Part shown: positions 7,490 through 14,943 of the stretch, one piece after another
How positions within the stretch are numbered: position 1 is the first letter of the stretch
How the letters are laid out: every line of letters begins with the position of its first letter
NCBI GenBank assembly: GCA_945787595.1
Contig: CALZJV010000171.1
Coordinates: forward strand, 1-21,109
Reading direction: 5' to 3'
Length of the DNA: 21,109 nucleotides
Source: an uncultured Desulfobacterales bacterium
GTDB taxonomy: Bacteria > Desulfobacterota > Desulfobacteria > Desulfobacterales > JAFDCJ01
Notes under the pieces: model-generated
Told to the model about the DNA's origin: nothing
What the model saw: the letters and a program-made list of their open reading frames with translations, nothing else
The model's database searches: none
Made by a program: the position numbers and the translations under genes

Positions 7490-7545
7490 AAATTTGATGA
7501 TACTGTCAATATTTAATTTTATTTTTTACGATATCATCAAAATTT
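7490..7545 (-). promoter_or_regulatory. Inverted-repeat operator and promoter of the Lrp-like gene
   Basis: AAATTTGATGATA (7490-7502) and TATCATCAAAATTT (7532-7545) are inverted copies differing by one A, with centres about 42 bp apart, close to four helical turns. A minus-strand TTGACA (7509-7504) lies between them, with a weak TACAGC 17 bases downstream (7486-7481). The position 50-105 bases before the Lrp-like start and the helical spacing suit a multimeric regulator. Binding by this protein is inferred. Confidence 0.5.
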
Positions 7546-7778
7546 ATGTATTAAATTCTGGTTTGGCAAAAAATGCTCAATGCCGGCAAAAAAATGTCTT
7601 CATAAAGTATTGACCGGGTCATTTTTTTACGTAATTAAAGGTACAGTCAACCAGGCATAATTTTTTTTAATGAGCAGCCCGTCACCGCCCATCGACAAGG
7701 GACGATTTATGCGTCTAGCTGGTAAACGTCTTGGAAATTAAGGTGTCTCATTTTAAAACGGCGTTCATTTAATTATGA

Positions 7779-7826
7779 TATAATATCAGTATTCTAACGG
7801 GTTTAATCTGACAACCTCTTGTCAGA
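7779..7826 (+). promoter_or_regulatory. Possible promoter and hairpin before the LIV importer
   Basis: A perfect TATAAT lies at 7779-7784, with no good -35 at the usual distance. About 22 bases further on is a perfect inverted repeat, TCTGACAA (7807-7814) and TTGTCAGA (7819-7826), with a four-base loop. If transcription starts here, the first binding-protein gene has a leader of over 330 bases containing this hairpin and the inverted array at 7839-7996. The palindrome could equally be an operator. Confidence 0.35.
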
Positions 7827-7838
7827 ATAGAAACTTTA

Positions 7839-7996
7839 AGGTTTCAGGTGTCGGGTGTCAGGTTTCAGCAAAATCGCTGGCCACCGAAGCGGTCAGTTTG
7901 ATCGAAAAAGAGACTTCGGCTTTGTGGAGTTTCATGTAAGGCATCAAATGAACTAAATTCTGACACCTGACACCTGACACCCGACACCTGAAACCT
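7839..7996. repeat. Inverted pair of 7-bp arrays in the importer leader
   Basis: The left arm (7839-7868) and the outer 30 bases of the right arm (7967-7996) are reverse complements at about 28 of 30 positions. The right arm carries one more unit, starting at 7960. Units are GTTTCAG/GTGTCAG and their complements, as at 4831-4914. The unrelated sequence between the arms has no convincing gene. Confidence 0.8.
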
Positions 7997-8132
7997 CTAT
8001 TTTGTGATATTTAATTATCAACGTGCTTGTTGCCCCAAAGGAGCCACTTTTTTCGAGCGCAGTCTCGGAAAAAGCTGAGTGTCTTATTGGCTGAACTATA
8101 CCATTGGCGGTAACAAAAAAAAGGGGACAGTT

Positions 8133-9311
8133 ATGAAGGGAAAGTGGTTAAATGTAGCGATTATTGCGTCCTTTATCGTTGGGCTGGTGTTCTCTGCCTG
8201 CGGCACCAAGGAGCCTGAACCTATTAAAATCGGAATCAACGCACCGCTCACGGGGGACATTCCCAAGGTGGGTGAGGGCACCAAGTTCGCCGCCCGGATG
8301 TGGCTGGAAGATGTCAATGCGGCCGGCGGCATTGACATCGGTGGCAAAAAAAATAAGGTGGAGCTGATTATTGAAGACAACGAATCCAAGGCCGAGTCAG
8401 CCGTTAAGGCCAATACAAAGCTTATTACCGAGGATGAAGTTCTGGCCATTATCGGACCTCAGTCCTCAAAGCAGGCGGTGCCTGCCGGCGCTAAAGCCAA
8501 TGAGCTGGGCACCCCGATGATCAGCCCCTGGTCGACCAATCCCAATACGACCAGGGACCGCCCTTTTGTGTTTCGGGGCTGCTTTCTGGATCCGTTTCAG
8601 GGGCCGGTCGCGGCCAAGTTTGCCAAAAATGAATACGGTTTCACCAAAGCGGCCGTTCTCTACGATGTGGCCAGTGATTATCCGAAGGGATTGGCTGAAT
8701 TTTTCAAAGCGGCATGGGAAGACTTAAACGGTGCCGGCTCGGTCGTGGCCTATGAAAGTTTCACCACCAAAGACGCCGATTTCAGCTCCCAGCTTACCAA
8801 AATAATCAGCTCCGGCGCTGAATTCATGTTTACGCCCCAATATTACAACGAAGTGGCCTTAATCGTTCAGCAGGCCCATCAGTTGGGCTGGGATAAACCG
8901 ATTGTGGGCAGCGACAGCTGGGGTTCGGCCGAAACCGTCAAGCTCTGCGGCAAAGACTGCTATGGCTTATTTTTCAGTACTCATTATGCCGCCGCCGGCG
9001 CCAAAGGTGCAGCCGCTGAATTTATCAATCGCTATAAGAAAGCGCATGGCTATGCGCCCGATGATGTGGCCGCCCTGACCTGGGATTCCATGCATATCGT
9101 TCAAAAAGCGATCGAAGGGGTCGCTGCGCTTAGCGGTGATATCAAGAAGGATCGCAAGGCTGTACGCGATGCCCTGGCCGCAATTAAAGACTTCGACGGA
9201 ATTACGGGCGGCATGACCTTTACCGAGGATGGCGATCCCATCAAGTGTGCCGTCATCGTACGCATCAGCGATGCCGGTGAGTTTGAATTCTATAAATCCG
9301 TCTGTCCGTGA
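8133..9311 (+). CDS. Branched-chain-type amino-acid binding lipoprotein
   Basis: Substrate-binding protein of a LIV/HAAT-type ABC importer (type I periplasmic-binding fold, Peripla_BP_6). The ATG at 8133 is preferred because AAGGGGAC precedes it; the frame extends upstream to 8079 without such a site. The N-terminus is a lipoprotein signal with lipobox FSAC and lipidated C23, so the mature protein should be membrane-anchored. The mature part begins EPIKIGINAPLTGDIPKVGEGT and continues through GPQSSKQAVPAG and GSDSWGSAETVKLCGKDC. The 392 residues match the family. It is the intact member of a tandem pair with the gene at 9752. Specificity cannot be read from sequence; leucine, isoleucine, valine or another amino acid are candidates. 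Confidence 0.92.
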   Translation: MKGKWLNVAIIASFIVGLVFSACGTKEPEPIKIGINAPLTGDIPKVGEGTKFAARMWLEDVNAAGGIDIGGKKNKVELIIEDNESKAESAVKANTKLITEDEVLAIIGPQSSKQAVPAGAKANELGTPMISPWSTNPNTTRDRPFVFRGCFLDPFQGPVAAKFAKNEYGFTKAAVLYDVASDYPKGLAEFFKAAWEDLNGAGSVVAYESFTTKDADFSSQLTKIISSGAEFMFTPQYYNEVALIVQQAHQLGWDKPIVGSDSWGSAETVKLCGKDCYGLFFSTHYAAAGAKGAAAEFINRYKKAHGYAPDDVAALTWDSMHIVQKAIEGVAALSGDIKKDRKAVRDALAAIKDFDGITGGMTFTEDGDPIKCAVIVRISDAGEFEFYKSVCP

Positions 9312-9386
9312 GCCGGTTGGCCCGTTGAGCCGGTTTATCCGTTATCCCGTTGGCCGGTTGAGCCGGTGGGCCTGTTGGCCGGTGTC
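9308..9386. repeat. 8-9-bp tandem array at the first binding-protein stop
   Basis: About nine units such as GTTGGCCC, GTTGAGCCG and GTTTATCC begin at the stop codon itself (the TGA is part of a GTGAGCCG unit). A related shorter array follows the second binding-protein gene at 10826-10880, and an inverted partner array lies at 9537-9600. Confidence 0.8.
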
Positions 9387-9536
9387 TCAGATCGGCATGG
9401 GACCTGATTGCAGAAGTGACTAATTCGATTTTTTCGTTCCGTCGCTTTAGGTTGGAAACTAAATGACACGCTTCGCATTTTTTTGCGTTGATGGGGTTTG
9501 TCACGATCCGCCGCGTCTGGCTTGCGCTAACCGCAT

Positions 9537-9600
9537 CCGGCCAACGGGCTTACCGGCTCAACCGGCTCAACGGGCCAACCGGCCAACCGACCAACCGCAT
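9537..9600. repeat. Inverted partner of the 8-9-bp array
   Basis: Units such as CGGCTCAAC, CGGCCAAC and GGGCCAAC are reverse complements of the units at 9308-9386. The two arrays bracket about 150 bases without a gene, so the intergenic RNA or DNA could fold into a very large hairpin. The rest of the gap to 9751 contains a TATAAT at 9722-9727 without a clear -35. Confidence 0.75.
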
Positions 9601-9751
9601 AGAACTCAAAAAATGTCGGGCGTGCTTTTTTAATTCGAATATTGAAAATCTTAAAGGTATGTGATATGCACCCTATCACTTTTTCGGATTCAAGAGATGT
9701 CGGCGGTTGAGTCCATAACACTATAATGCAAAATTTTTAGAAAGGAGGCAC

Positions 9752-10829
9752 ATGATGAAAAGAACATTACTCGTGGTAACGATCATTTCCTTTTTTATCG
9801 GGGGATTGGGGGTTTGTGGTTCTGTTATCGCTGCAGAAACCATCAGAATCGGGGTCAACGCACCGCTTACCGGCGATATTCCCAAGGTGGGTGAAGGCAC
9901 CAAATTCGCCGCTCAGATGTGGCTGGAAGATGTCAATGCAGCCGGCGGCATTGAGGTCGGTGGCAAGAAATACAAGGTAGAGCTGATTATTGAAGACAAT
10001 GAATCCAAAGCCGAATCAGCCGTTAAAGCCAACACAAAGCTGATTACCGAGGAAGATGTCCTGGCAATTGTCGGTCCTCAGTCCTCGAAACAAGCGATTC
10101 CCGCGGGCGGTAAAGCCAATGAACTGGGCACACCGATGGTCAGCCCCTGGTCGACCAATCCCGACACCACCAAAGATCGTCCTTTTGTGTTTCGCGGCTG
10201 CTTTCTGGATCCGTTTCAGGGGCCGGTGGTTGCAAAATTTATCAAAAATGAGTTCGGTTTCAAAAAGGCTGCCGTTCTTTATGACGTTGCCAGTGACTAT
10301 CCCAAGGGGCTGGCCGAATTTTTTAAGGCGGCCTGGGAAGATCTGAACGGTCCCGGCTCGGTTGTGGCCTACGAAAGTTTCACCACCAAAGACGCCGACT
10401 TCAGCTCCCAGCTGACGAAAATCAATAACTCCGGAGCTGAAGTGCTGTTTACCCCACAGTATTACAACGAAGTGGCCTTAATCGTTCAGCAGGCCCACCA
10501 GTTGGGCTGGAACAAACCGATTGTGGGCAGCGATAGCTGGGGTTCGGCTGAGACCGTAAAACTCTGCGGCAAAGACTGCTATGGCCTGTTTTTCAGCACC
10601 CATTATGCGGCGGCAGGAGCCAAAGGCGCCACGAAGGCCTTTATCGATCGTTATGCCAAAGAGCACGGCTATGTGCCGGATGACGTGGCTCCTGGCCACC
10701 ATTAAAGACTTTGACGGCATTACTGGCGGCATGACATTTACCCAGGATGGCGATCCGATCAAATGTGCCGTCATCGTACGTATCAGCGATGCCGGGGAAT
10801 TCGAATTCTTTAAATCCGTCTGTCCGTAA
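9752..10829 (+). pseudogene. Second binding-protein gene, frameshifted by a ~101-bp deletion
   Basis: A close paralogue of the gene at 8133 (roughly nine residues in ten identical by eye over the shared part). AAAGGAGG precedes ATGATG at 9752/9755. Its signal peptide differs: MMKRTLLVVTIISFFIGGLG then SVIAAE, suggesting signal peptidase I cleavage and a soluble periplasmic protein. Both copies agree up to PDDVA; here the next bases join directly to sequence equivalent to position 9173 of the first gene, losing 9072-9172. This shifts the frame and gives a stop after VAPGHH at 10705 (317 residues). The lost C-terminus, ATIKDFDGITGG to FFKSVCP, is intact in another frame and ends at 10829. The product lacks about 75 residues and is probably non-functional, although a truncated secreted protein is possible. 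Confidence 0.85.
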
Positions 10830-10880
10830 TCCGGTTGAGCCCGTTGAGCCGGTTGTACCGTTGACCGGTGTATCCGATCG
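10826..10880. repeat. 8-9-bp array after the second binding-protein gene
   Basis: Units GTTGAGCCC, GTTGAGCCG, GTTGTACC and GTTGACCG begin at the original stop (TAA at 10827-10829). The flank GATCGGCAT after the array matches that after the array of the first gene, so the duplication included the array and the two copies then diverged in unit number. Confidence 0.75.
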
Positions 10881-11002
10881 GCATTCAAGTTGTTTGCAGT
10901 AGTTGTCTACTGACAGAGAACTGCGAAGCTTTTCCTAACTCTAAAATGAAACAATAGTGAGGCGGGCCTGAGCCTATTCACTCTGAGCTCGCCTTGCTAA
11001 AC

Positions 11003-11100
11003 TAGTTTCCATCCATAAATGGTCTTTTTGCCCAATCTCGGCGTCAATCGGCGCGTTTGTTTGTGCGACGTAGCCAGCTACGTCTCCGCACAAACGCTTG
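11003..11100. repeat. Dispersed repeat, partial copy
   Basis: It matches 6784-6881 over 98 bases with four mismatches and no gaps, in the same orientation. It stops matching after CGCTTG, so the right terminal inverted repeat present in the first copy is missing. It lies about 175 bases upstream of livH in a gap otherwise without genes. Confidence 0.85.
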
Positions 11101-11275
11101 CATGGGTATGCCTTCCTGCCCCGTGGAATGCCTGTCCGAAGAAAGTTGGAGCCTAAATCTGCGGGCAGGCGTGTATTCTATCGGGCAATTTTCGCTAACC
11201 CCGGTTCATAAGATTCCAGCACAACTCCTATAGATAATCGCTTAACTCAGGTTCATAAAACCAAGGAGACCACTG

Positions 11276-12196
11276 ATGGTATTTTTTCAAAACCTGATCA
11301 ATGCATTGCAGTGGGGAAGTTTTTACGCACTCATCGCTTTGGGCTATTCCATGGTGTACAGCATTCTGATGTTGTTTAACTTTGCTCACGGGGATATTTT
11401 CATGGTCGGCGCTTATATCGGTTTCGGCGTTGCCACTACGATCGTGGCCCTCACCGCCATGGGATCTTTTGCACTGCCCGGCTGGCTGATCCTGGTTTTG
11501 ACCATTCTGATCTCCATGTTCCTGACATCTTTTGTCGGTATGTTTGTCGAACGCGTCGGCTACCGCCCCTTGCGCGATGCGCCCAGGGCATCGGCCGCCA
11601 TCACCGGTCTGATGATCGGCATCATTTTAGAAACCGGTAATCTGATTTTGCTCGGGGCCCAAAGATACAGTTTCCCATCGTTGATCGAAACAGCTACCTA
11701 TTCCTTTGGTGGGGTGTTCGTGACCAACAAAAAAATTATGATCGTGCTGGTGTCCATCACATTGTCTTTTGCGCTGCATCAGTTTATCCGCCATACGCGC
11801 TGGGGGATGGCCATGCGGGCCATGGCGTTTGATTATGGGGTCGTACCTTTAATGGGAGTGCCGCTCAATAGAATCGCTGCGCTCACTTTTGCAATCGGTT
11901 CAGGATTAGCAGCCGTAGCCGGCATTCTGTTCGGTGTCGCCTATCCGGTATTAGATCCCTACATGGGTATTCTTATCGGCTGGAAAGCTTTTGTGGCTGC
12001 AATCTTAGGCGGCAGAGGTTCGGTCGTGGGAGCCACCCTGGCAGGCTTTTTACTGGGCTTTATCGAAATGTTTGTGCCGATGGTCTTCCCGTCCACCTTT
12101 CGCGATTTAATCGCATATTCAATCATTTTACTTATTCTGGTGTTTCGACCCCATGGTTTTTTTGGCGAGCCATACAGCGCGAGGCTGAGACTGTGA
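11276..12196 (+). CDS. livH: Branched-chain amino-acid ABC permease LivH-like
   Basis: Inner-membrane permease subunit of the LIV-type importer, pairing with LivM. The 306 residues are hydrophobic throughout, in line with the roughly eight membrane segments of the family. Typical stretches are QWGSFYALIALGYSMVYSIL at the start, NFAHGD(I)FMVGAY, the ABC-contacting loop around RPLRDAPRASAAITG and the C-terminal ILGGRGSVVGATLAGFLLG. AAGGAGA lies seven bases before the ATG at 11276. It follows the broken binding-protein gene after a gap of about 450 bp and precedes livM after 388 bp of repeat-rich DNA. No defects are seen. Confidence 0.94.
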   Translation: MVFFQNLINALQWGSFYALIALGYSMVYSILMLFNFAHGDIFMVGAYIGFGVATTIVALTAMGSFALPGWLILVLTILISMFLTSFVGMFVERVGYRPLRDAPRASAAITGLMIGIILETGNLILLGAQRYSFPSLIETATYSFGGVFVTNKKIMIVLVSITLSFALHQFIRHTRWGMAMRAMAFDYGVVPLMGVPLNRIAALTFAIGSGLAAVAGILFGVAYPVLDPYMGILIGWKAFVAAILGGRGSVVGATLAGFLLGFIEMFVPMVFPSTFRDLIAYSIILLILVFRPHGFFGEPYSARLRL

Positions 12197-12203
12197 TTGG
12201 AAT

Positions 12204-12231
12204 AACGAATGACGGATGACGAATGACGAAG
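12204..12231. repeat. 7-bp array after the livH stop
   Basis: Units AACGAAT, GACGGAT, GACGAAT and GACGAAG, starting seven bases past the livH stop. The same unit follows livM (13887-13914). Confidence 0.8.
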
Positions 12232-12250
12232 TAAAGTACTACCTGGCATT

Positions 12251-12278
12251 GAATATTGAAAATTGAAGAATGAATATT
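12251..12278. repeat. 7-bp array, GAATATT type
   Basis: Units GAATATT, GAAAATT, GAAGAAT and GAATATT in exact 7-bp register. The consensus differs from the array 20 bases upstream. Confidence 0.7.
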
Positions 12279-12423
12279 TGTGGATGTCGCTTCGCTCCGT
12301 CTTTTAAAATGGAAAGAATTCATTAAATACAAAATCGTTACAAGACAGTGAATATATCTGAATACTTTTCTTTACCACGAATAATGCAACAAAATAAGGG
12401 CCTAACCCGGAACGACACGCAAT

Positions 12424-12509
12424 GCAGGGCATAAGGCACAGGGTGTTGGGGAAAATGTAAACTATTTATGTCATCTGACTTCTGACTTCTGTCATCTGAT
12501 TGATGACGG
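12424..12509. repeat. Two adjacent 7-bp arrays before livM
   Basis: Units GCAGGGC, ATAAGGC, ACAGGGT, GTTGGGG cover 12424-12451. A different array, ATGTCAT, CTGACTT, CTGACTT, CTGTCAT, CTGATTG, ATGACGG, covers 12468-12509. Each keeps a strict 7-bp period. Together with the arrays at 12204 and 12251 they fill much of the 388-bp livH-livM gap; no gene was found there. Confidence 0.75.
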
Positions 12510-12584
12510 GTGTTCTGTTTTAGGTACTCGATATACATACAAAATTGGCTGCTGCAATAGCCATTTGAGAAACAAGGACATTAT

Positions 12585-13886
12585 ATGGAATTAACGAGCG
12601 AAGGGATGTCAACCGACAAGAGACAGATTTCAAGCCAAATCCGGGTTTTTTTTGCCCAGATCCCCCTGCTCAGTTGGCTGCTGGGCGCACTGGTTGCGGT
12701 GGCGCTGGAATATTTCATCGGCACGCCCTTTGCCCGTACTTTGGGCTTGCGTAAAGCGCCGATGCTTTTCGGATTTGTTATCATGCTCAAAAAACCGGCC
12801 TTGATACACAGTGCTGTGCTGTATTTCGTGCTGATTTATTTATTACCGATCGGTGTGATTGCACGGTTGAGTGCAGCGAGCATGAACCGGCTGGCTGCCA
12901 AACTTCTCGATTTTCCTCTGATGCTCTCAGTTTTCATTCATCTGGGTGTGCTTTACGTAATTTTGCACTGGTGGTCGGACATGACCCTCTATCGGGCAGA
13001 TGTCCTCAGATTTACCATGATAGCCGTTCTGCTGACATTGAGTTTGAACATTATCAACGGCTACATGGGCGAATTTTCATGTTCGCACCCGGGATTTATG
13101 GCTATAGGGGCTTATGCCTCCTCGGTTTTTACCGTCGGCCTGTTTGCCGATGACAGACTTTTCGGAACGGCCCTGCTTCCTCAATGGATCGGTCCTTTCT
13201 TTTTCCCCATTGCTTTAATCGTGGGCGGAGTGGTTGCAGCCATTGGCGCCTTGGCGGTGGCCATTCCTTCTTTCAGAACAAGGGGGGATTACCTGGCCAT
13301 TATTTCACTGGCGTTTATGTTCATTGTAAAAAGTCTGATCGAGAATCTCGAATTTGTGGGGGGCCCCCGTGGATTGGGCGATCAGCCCGATTGGGCCAAT
13401 CGACCGGTGGTCTTCGCAACCGTTGTGCTCGGCATATGGATCATCAATAATTTTGTGCGCTCCACGCTGGGCAAAGCCTTGAATGCGGTACGTGACAATG
13501 AAATGGCTGCGGATGCCATGACCGTAAACACCCGGCGCACCAAAATTACGGCATTTTTGTTCGCTGCCTTTTGGGCCGGCGTTGCCGGTGGATTGTACGC
13601 CCACGTCCTGCGATACGTGAATCCGGGAACCTTCGGTATCCAGAAACTGGCCGAGGTTCTGGCAATGGTCTATTTCGGCGGGCTGAACTCTGTATACGGT
13701 TCCATCGTTGGTGCCTGCAGTATCAGCCTGCTCGGTGAGATCCTGCGACCGCTGGAACTTTTTAAATGGATCATCATTCCATTGCTTTTGATACTGGTAA
13801 TGATTTATCGCCCGACAGGCCTGATCGCATTCAAGGAATTTGACGTTAAAAAATTAATTCAGCCGAGAAAGAAACAACCTAAATGA
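12585..13886 (+). CDS. livM: Branched-chain amino-acid ABC permease LivM-like
   Basis: Second permease of the importer, partner of LivH. The 433 residues include an N-terminal extension with extra hydrophobic segments (about residues 27-150) before the conserved core, as in the longer LivM proteins. Core stretches are LSLNIINGYMGEFSCSHPGFMAIGAYAS, the RGDYLAIISLAF region, the ATPase-contacting loop LGKALNAVRDNEMAADAMTVN (about 300-320) and MIYRPTGLI near the end. AAGGA is six bases before the ATG at 12585; an alternative ATG at 12606 has no properly spaced site. The stop codon lies inside the first unit of a 7-bp array. The usual NxRTGRA-type core is conserved in general form, with no frameshift seen. 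Confidence 0.94.
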   Translation: MELTSEGMSTDKRQISSQIRVFFAQIPLLSWLLGALVAVALEYFIGTPFARTLGLRKAPMLFGFVIMLKKPALIHSAVLYFVLIYLLPIGVIARLSAASMNRLAAKLLDFPLMLSVFIHLGVLYVILHWWSDMTLYRADVLRFTMIAVLLTLSLNIINGYMGEFSCSHPGFMAIGAYASSVFTVGLFADDRLFGTALLPQWIGPFFFPIALIVGGVVAAIGALAVAIPSFRTRGDYLAIISLAFMFIVKSLIENLEFVGGPRGLGDQPDWANRPVVFATVVLGIWIINNFVRSTLGKALNAVRDNEMAADAMTVNTRRTKITAFLFAAFWAGVAGGLYAHVLRYVNPGTFGIQKLAEVLAMVYFGGLNSVYGSIVGACSISLLGEILRPLELFKWIIIPLLLILVMIYRPTGLIAFKEFDVKKLIQPRKKQPK

Positions 13887-13914
13887 ATGACGAATGACGA
13901 TTGACGAATGACGA
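13887..13914. repeat. 7-bp array starting at the livM stop
   Basis: Units ATGACGA, ATGACGA, TTGACGA, ATGACGA; the stop TGA at 13884-13886 is in phase with the array. An inverted partial partner (TCATTCGTCAATCATC) lies at 14121-14136, near the livG start, so the two could pair across the gap. Confidence 0.8.
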
Positions 13915-14039
13915 AATAAGGAATTTTATCAAAAAGGGTACGAGACTAATTAGTACCTATTTATTCAAATGCCATCATGTTTGCGCATGATTTATGATGC
14001 ATTGGTAGATTGTGACCTTTGCAAAGCGCTTCGGCTAAA

Positions 14040-14067
14040 GATTGACAATTTTCGATTGCAGATTGAA
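14040..14067. repeat. 7-bp array, GATTGNN type
   Basis: Units GATTGAC, AATTTTC, GATTGCA, GATTGAA. One unit departs from the consensus, but the period is kept. It lies between the inverted GACGAAT arrays in the livM-livG gap. Confidence 0.5.
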
Positions 14068-14145
14068 GGAATGCTGTCGATCAGAATAAAAAAGACAGAG
14101 CGTAGCGATACCACAAATCTTCATTCGTCAATCATCTATTTGGTT

Positions 14146-14158
14146 CCGGCTTCGCCGG
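14146..14158. repeat. Small GC-rich hairpin before livG
   Basis: CCGGC and GCCGG form a perfect stem with loop TTC, ending 14 bases before the livG start. It sits where the ribosome-binding site should be (only a weak TTAGG follows), so it could affect livG translation. Confidence 0.4.
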
Positions 14159-14172
14159 GTTAGGTATATCAC

Positions 14173-14943
14173 ATGTCAATGCTTCAAATTGAAAAAATGA
14201 CGCATTATTTCGGTGGATTAAGGGCCGTTTACAATTATGGACTTGAAATCAACCCCGGCCAGATTCGGGGGCTGATCGGTCCCAATGGTGCCGGCAAAAC
14301 AACCATCTTTAACCTCATTACCGGTATCTACCAGCCCACAGAAGGAACCATTTCCCTAGCAGGTGATAAATTAAACGGACGCTCGCCCCACGAGATTGCC
14401 TCCCTGGGAATCGGCCGGACATTTCAAAATATGCTTTTGTGGCGGCATATGACAGTACTGGAACATGTGAAAATGGCCCGTTATTCCAGACTTACTTATG
14501 GCCTGATCGGAGCATTTTTCGGTACGGCAAAACGTCACAAGGAAGAGGCCGAAAGTGAAGAGAAAGCCTATTATCTCTTAAAAATGATGGGGGTGGATCA
14601 GTTTGCAGATCAGATCGTACTCAACCTGGCATACGGCGCCCAGCGAAGAGTGGAAATGGCGCGGGCATTGGCGATGGAACCTAAGGTCCTATTTTTGGAT
14701 GAACCCACAGCCGGTATGAACCCGGAGGAACTGGTTCAGATGATGGATATTATCCGTAAGATCCATGGCGAATTGGGCCTGGCCATTTTTCTCATCGAGC
14801 ACCGTATGAAAGTGGTCATGGAGCTATGTCAGAGAATTCAGACCCTGGTCTTCGGCGAGGTGATTGCCGAGGGTACCCCGGAAGAAATCCAGAGCAACCC
14901 CAGTGTGATCGATGCTTATCTGGGCAAGGAGATGGTTGAATAA
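14173..14943 (+). CDS. livG: Branched-chain amino-acid ABC ATPase LivG-like
   Basis: One of the two nucleotide-binding subunits energising the LIV-type importer at the inner face of the membrane. 256 residues. Walker A GPNGAGKTT at residues 36-44, signature LAYGAQRRVEMARALA (the LivG variant of LSGGQ), Walker B VLFLDEP, and H-loop in FLIEHRM. The C-terminal FGEVIAEGTPEEIQSNPSVIDAYLG is typical of the LivG/LivF group. The start at 14173 has only a weak ribosome-binding site. Its TAA stop overlaps the livF ATG by one base (TAATG), implying coupled translation. The 286-bp gap before it contains only repeats. Confidence 0.95.
   Translation: MSMLQIEKMTHYFGGLRAVYNYGLEINPGQIRGLIGPNGAGKTTIFNLITGIYQPTEGTISLAGDKLNGRSPHEIASLGIGRTFQNMLLWRHMTVLEHVKMARYSRLTYGLIGAFFGTAKRHKEEAESEEKAYYLLKMMGVDQFADQIVLNLAYGAQRRVEMARALAMEPKVLFLDEPTAGMNPEELVQMMDIIRKIHGELGLAIFLIEHRMKVVMELCQRIQTLVFGEVIAEGTPEEIQSNPSVIDAYLGKEMVE

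Noticed and set aside
7709..7741. Ten-codon frame MRLAGKRLGN with a fair AAGGGA site, upstream of the importer
   Set aside because: It ends before the possible TATAAT at 7779, shows no run of regulatory codons and no attenuator follows it directly; chance cannot be excluded.
8079..8132. 18-residue upstream extension of the first binding protein
   Set aside because: It would place residues before a complete lipoprotein signal peptide, and the ATG at 8133 has its own ribosome-binding site.
9527..9721. Minus-strand 64-codon frame between the two binding-protein genes
   Set aside because: Its C-terminal third is the translated 8-9-bp array (VEPVEPV) and the rest has no domain.
12338..12538. Minus-strand 66-codon frame between livH and livM
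   Set aside because: Its codons are repeat arrays (for example QSDDRSQKSDD from 7-bp units), so it is a product of the repeats.
13969..14163. Plus-strand 64-codon frame between livM and livG
   Set aside because: It runs through the 7-bp arrays and has no ribosome-binding site or domain.
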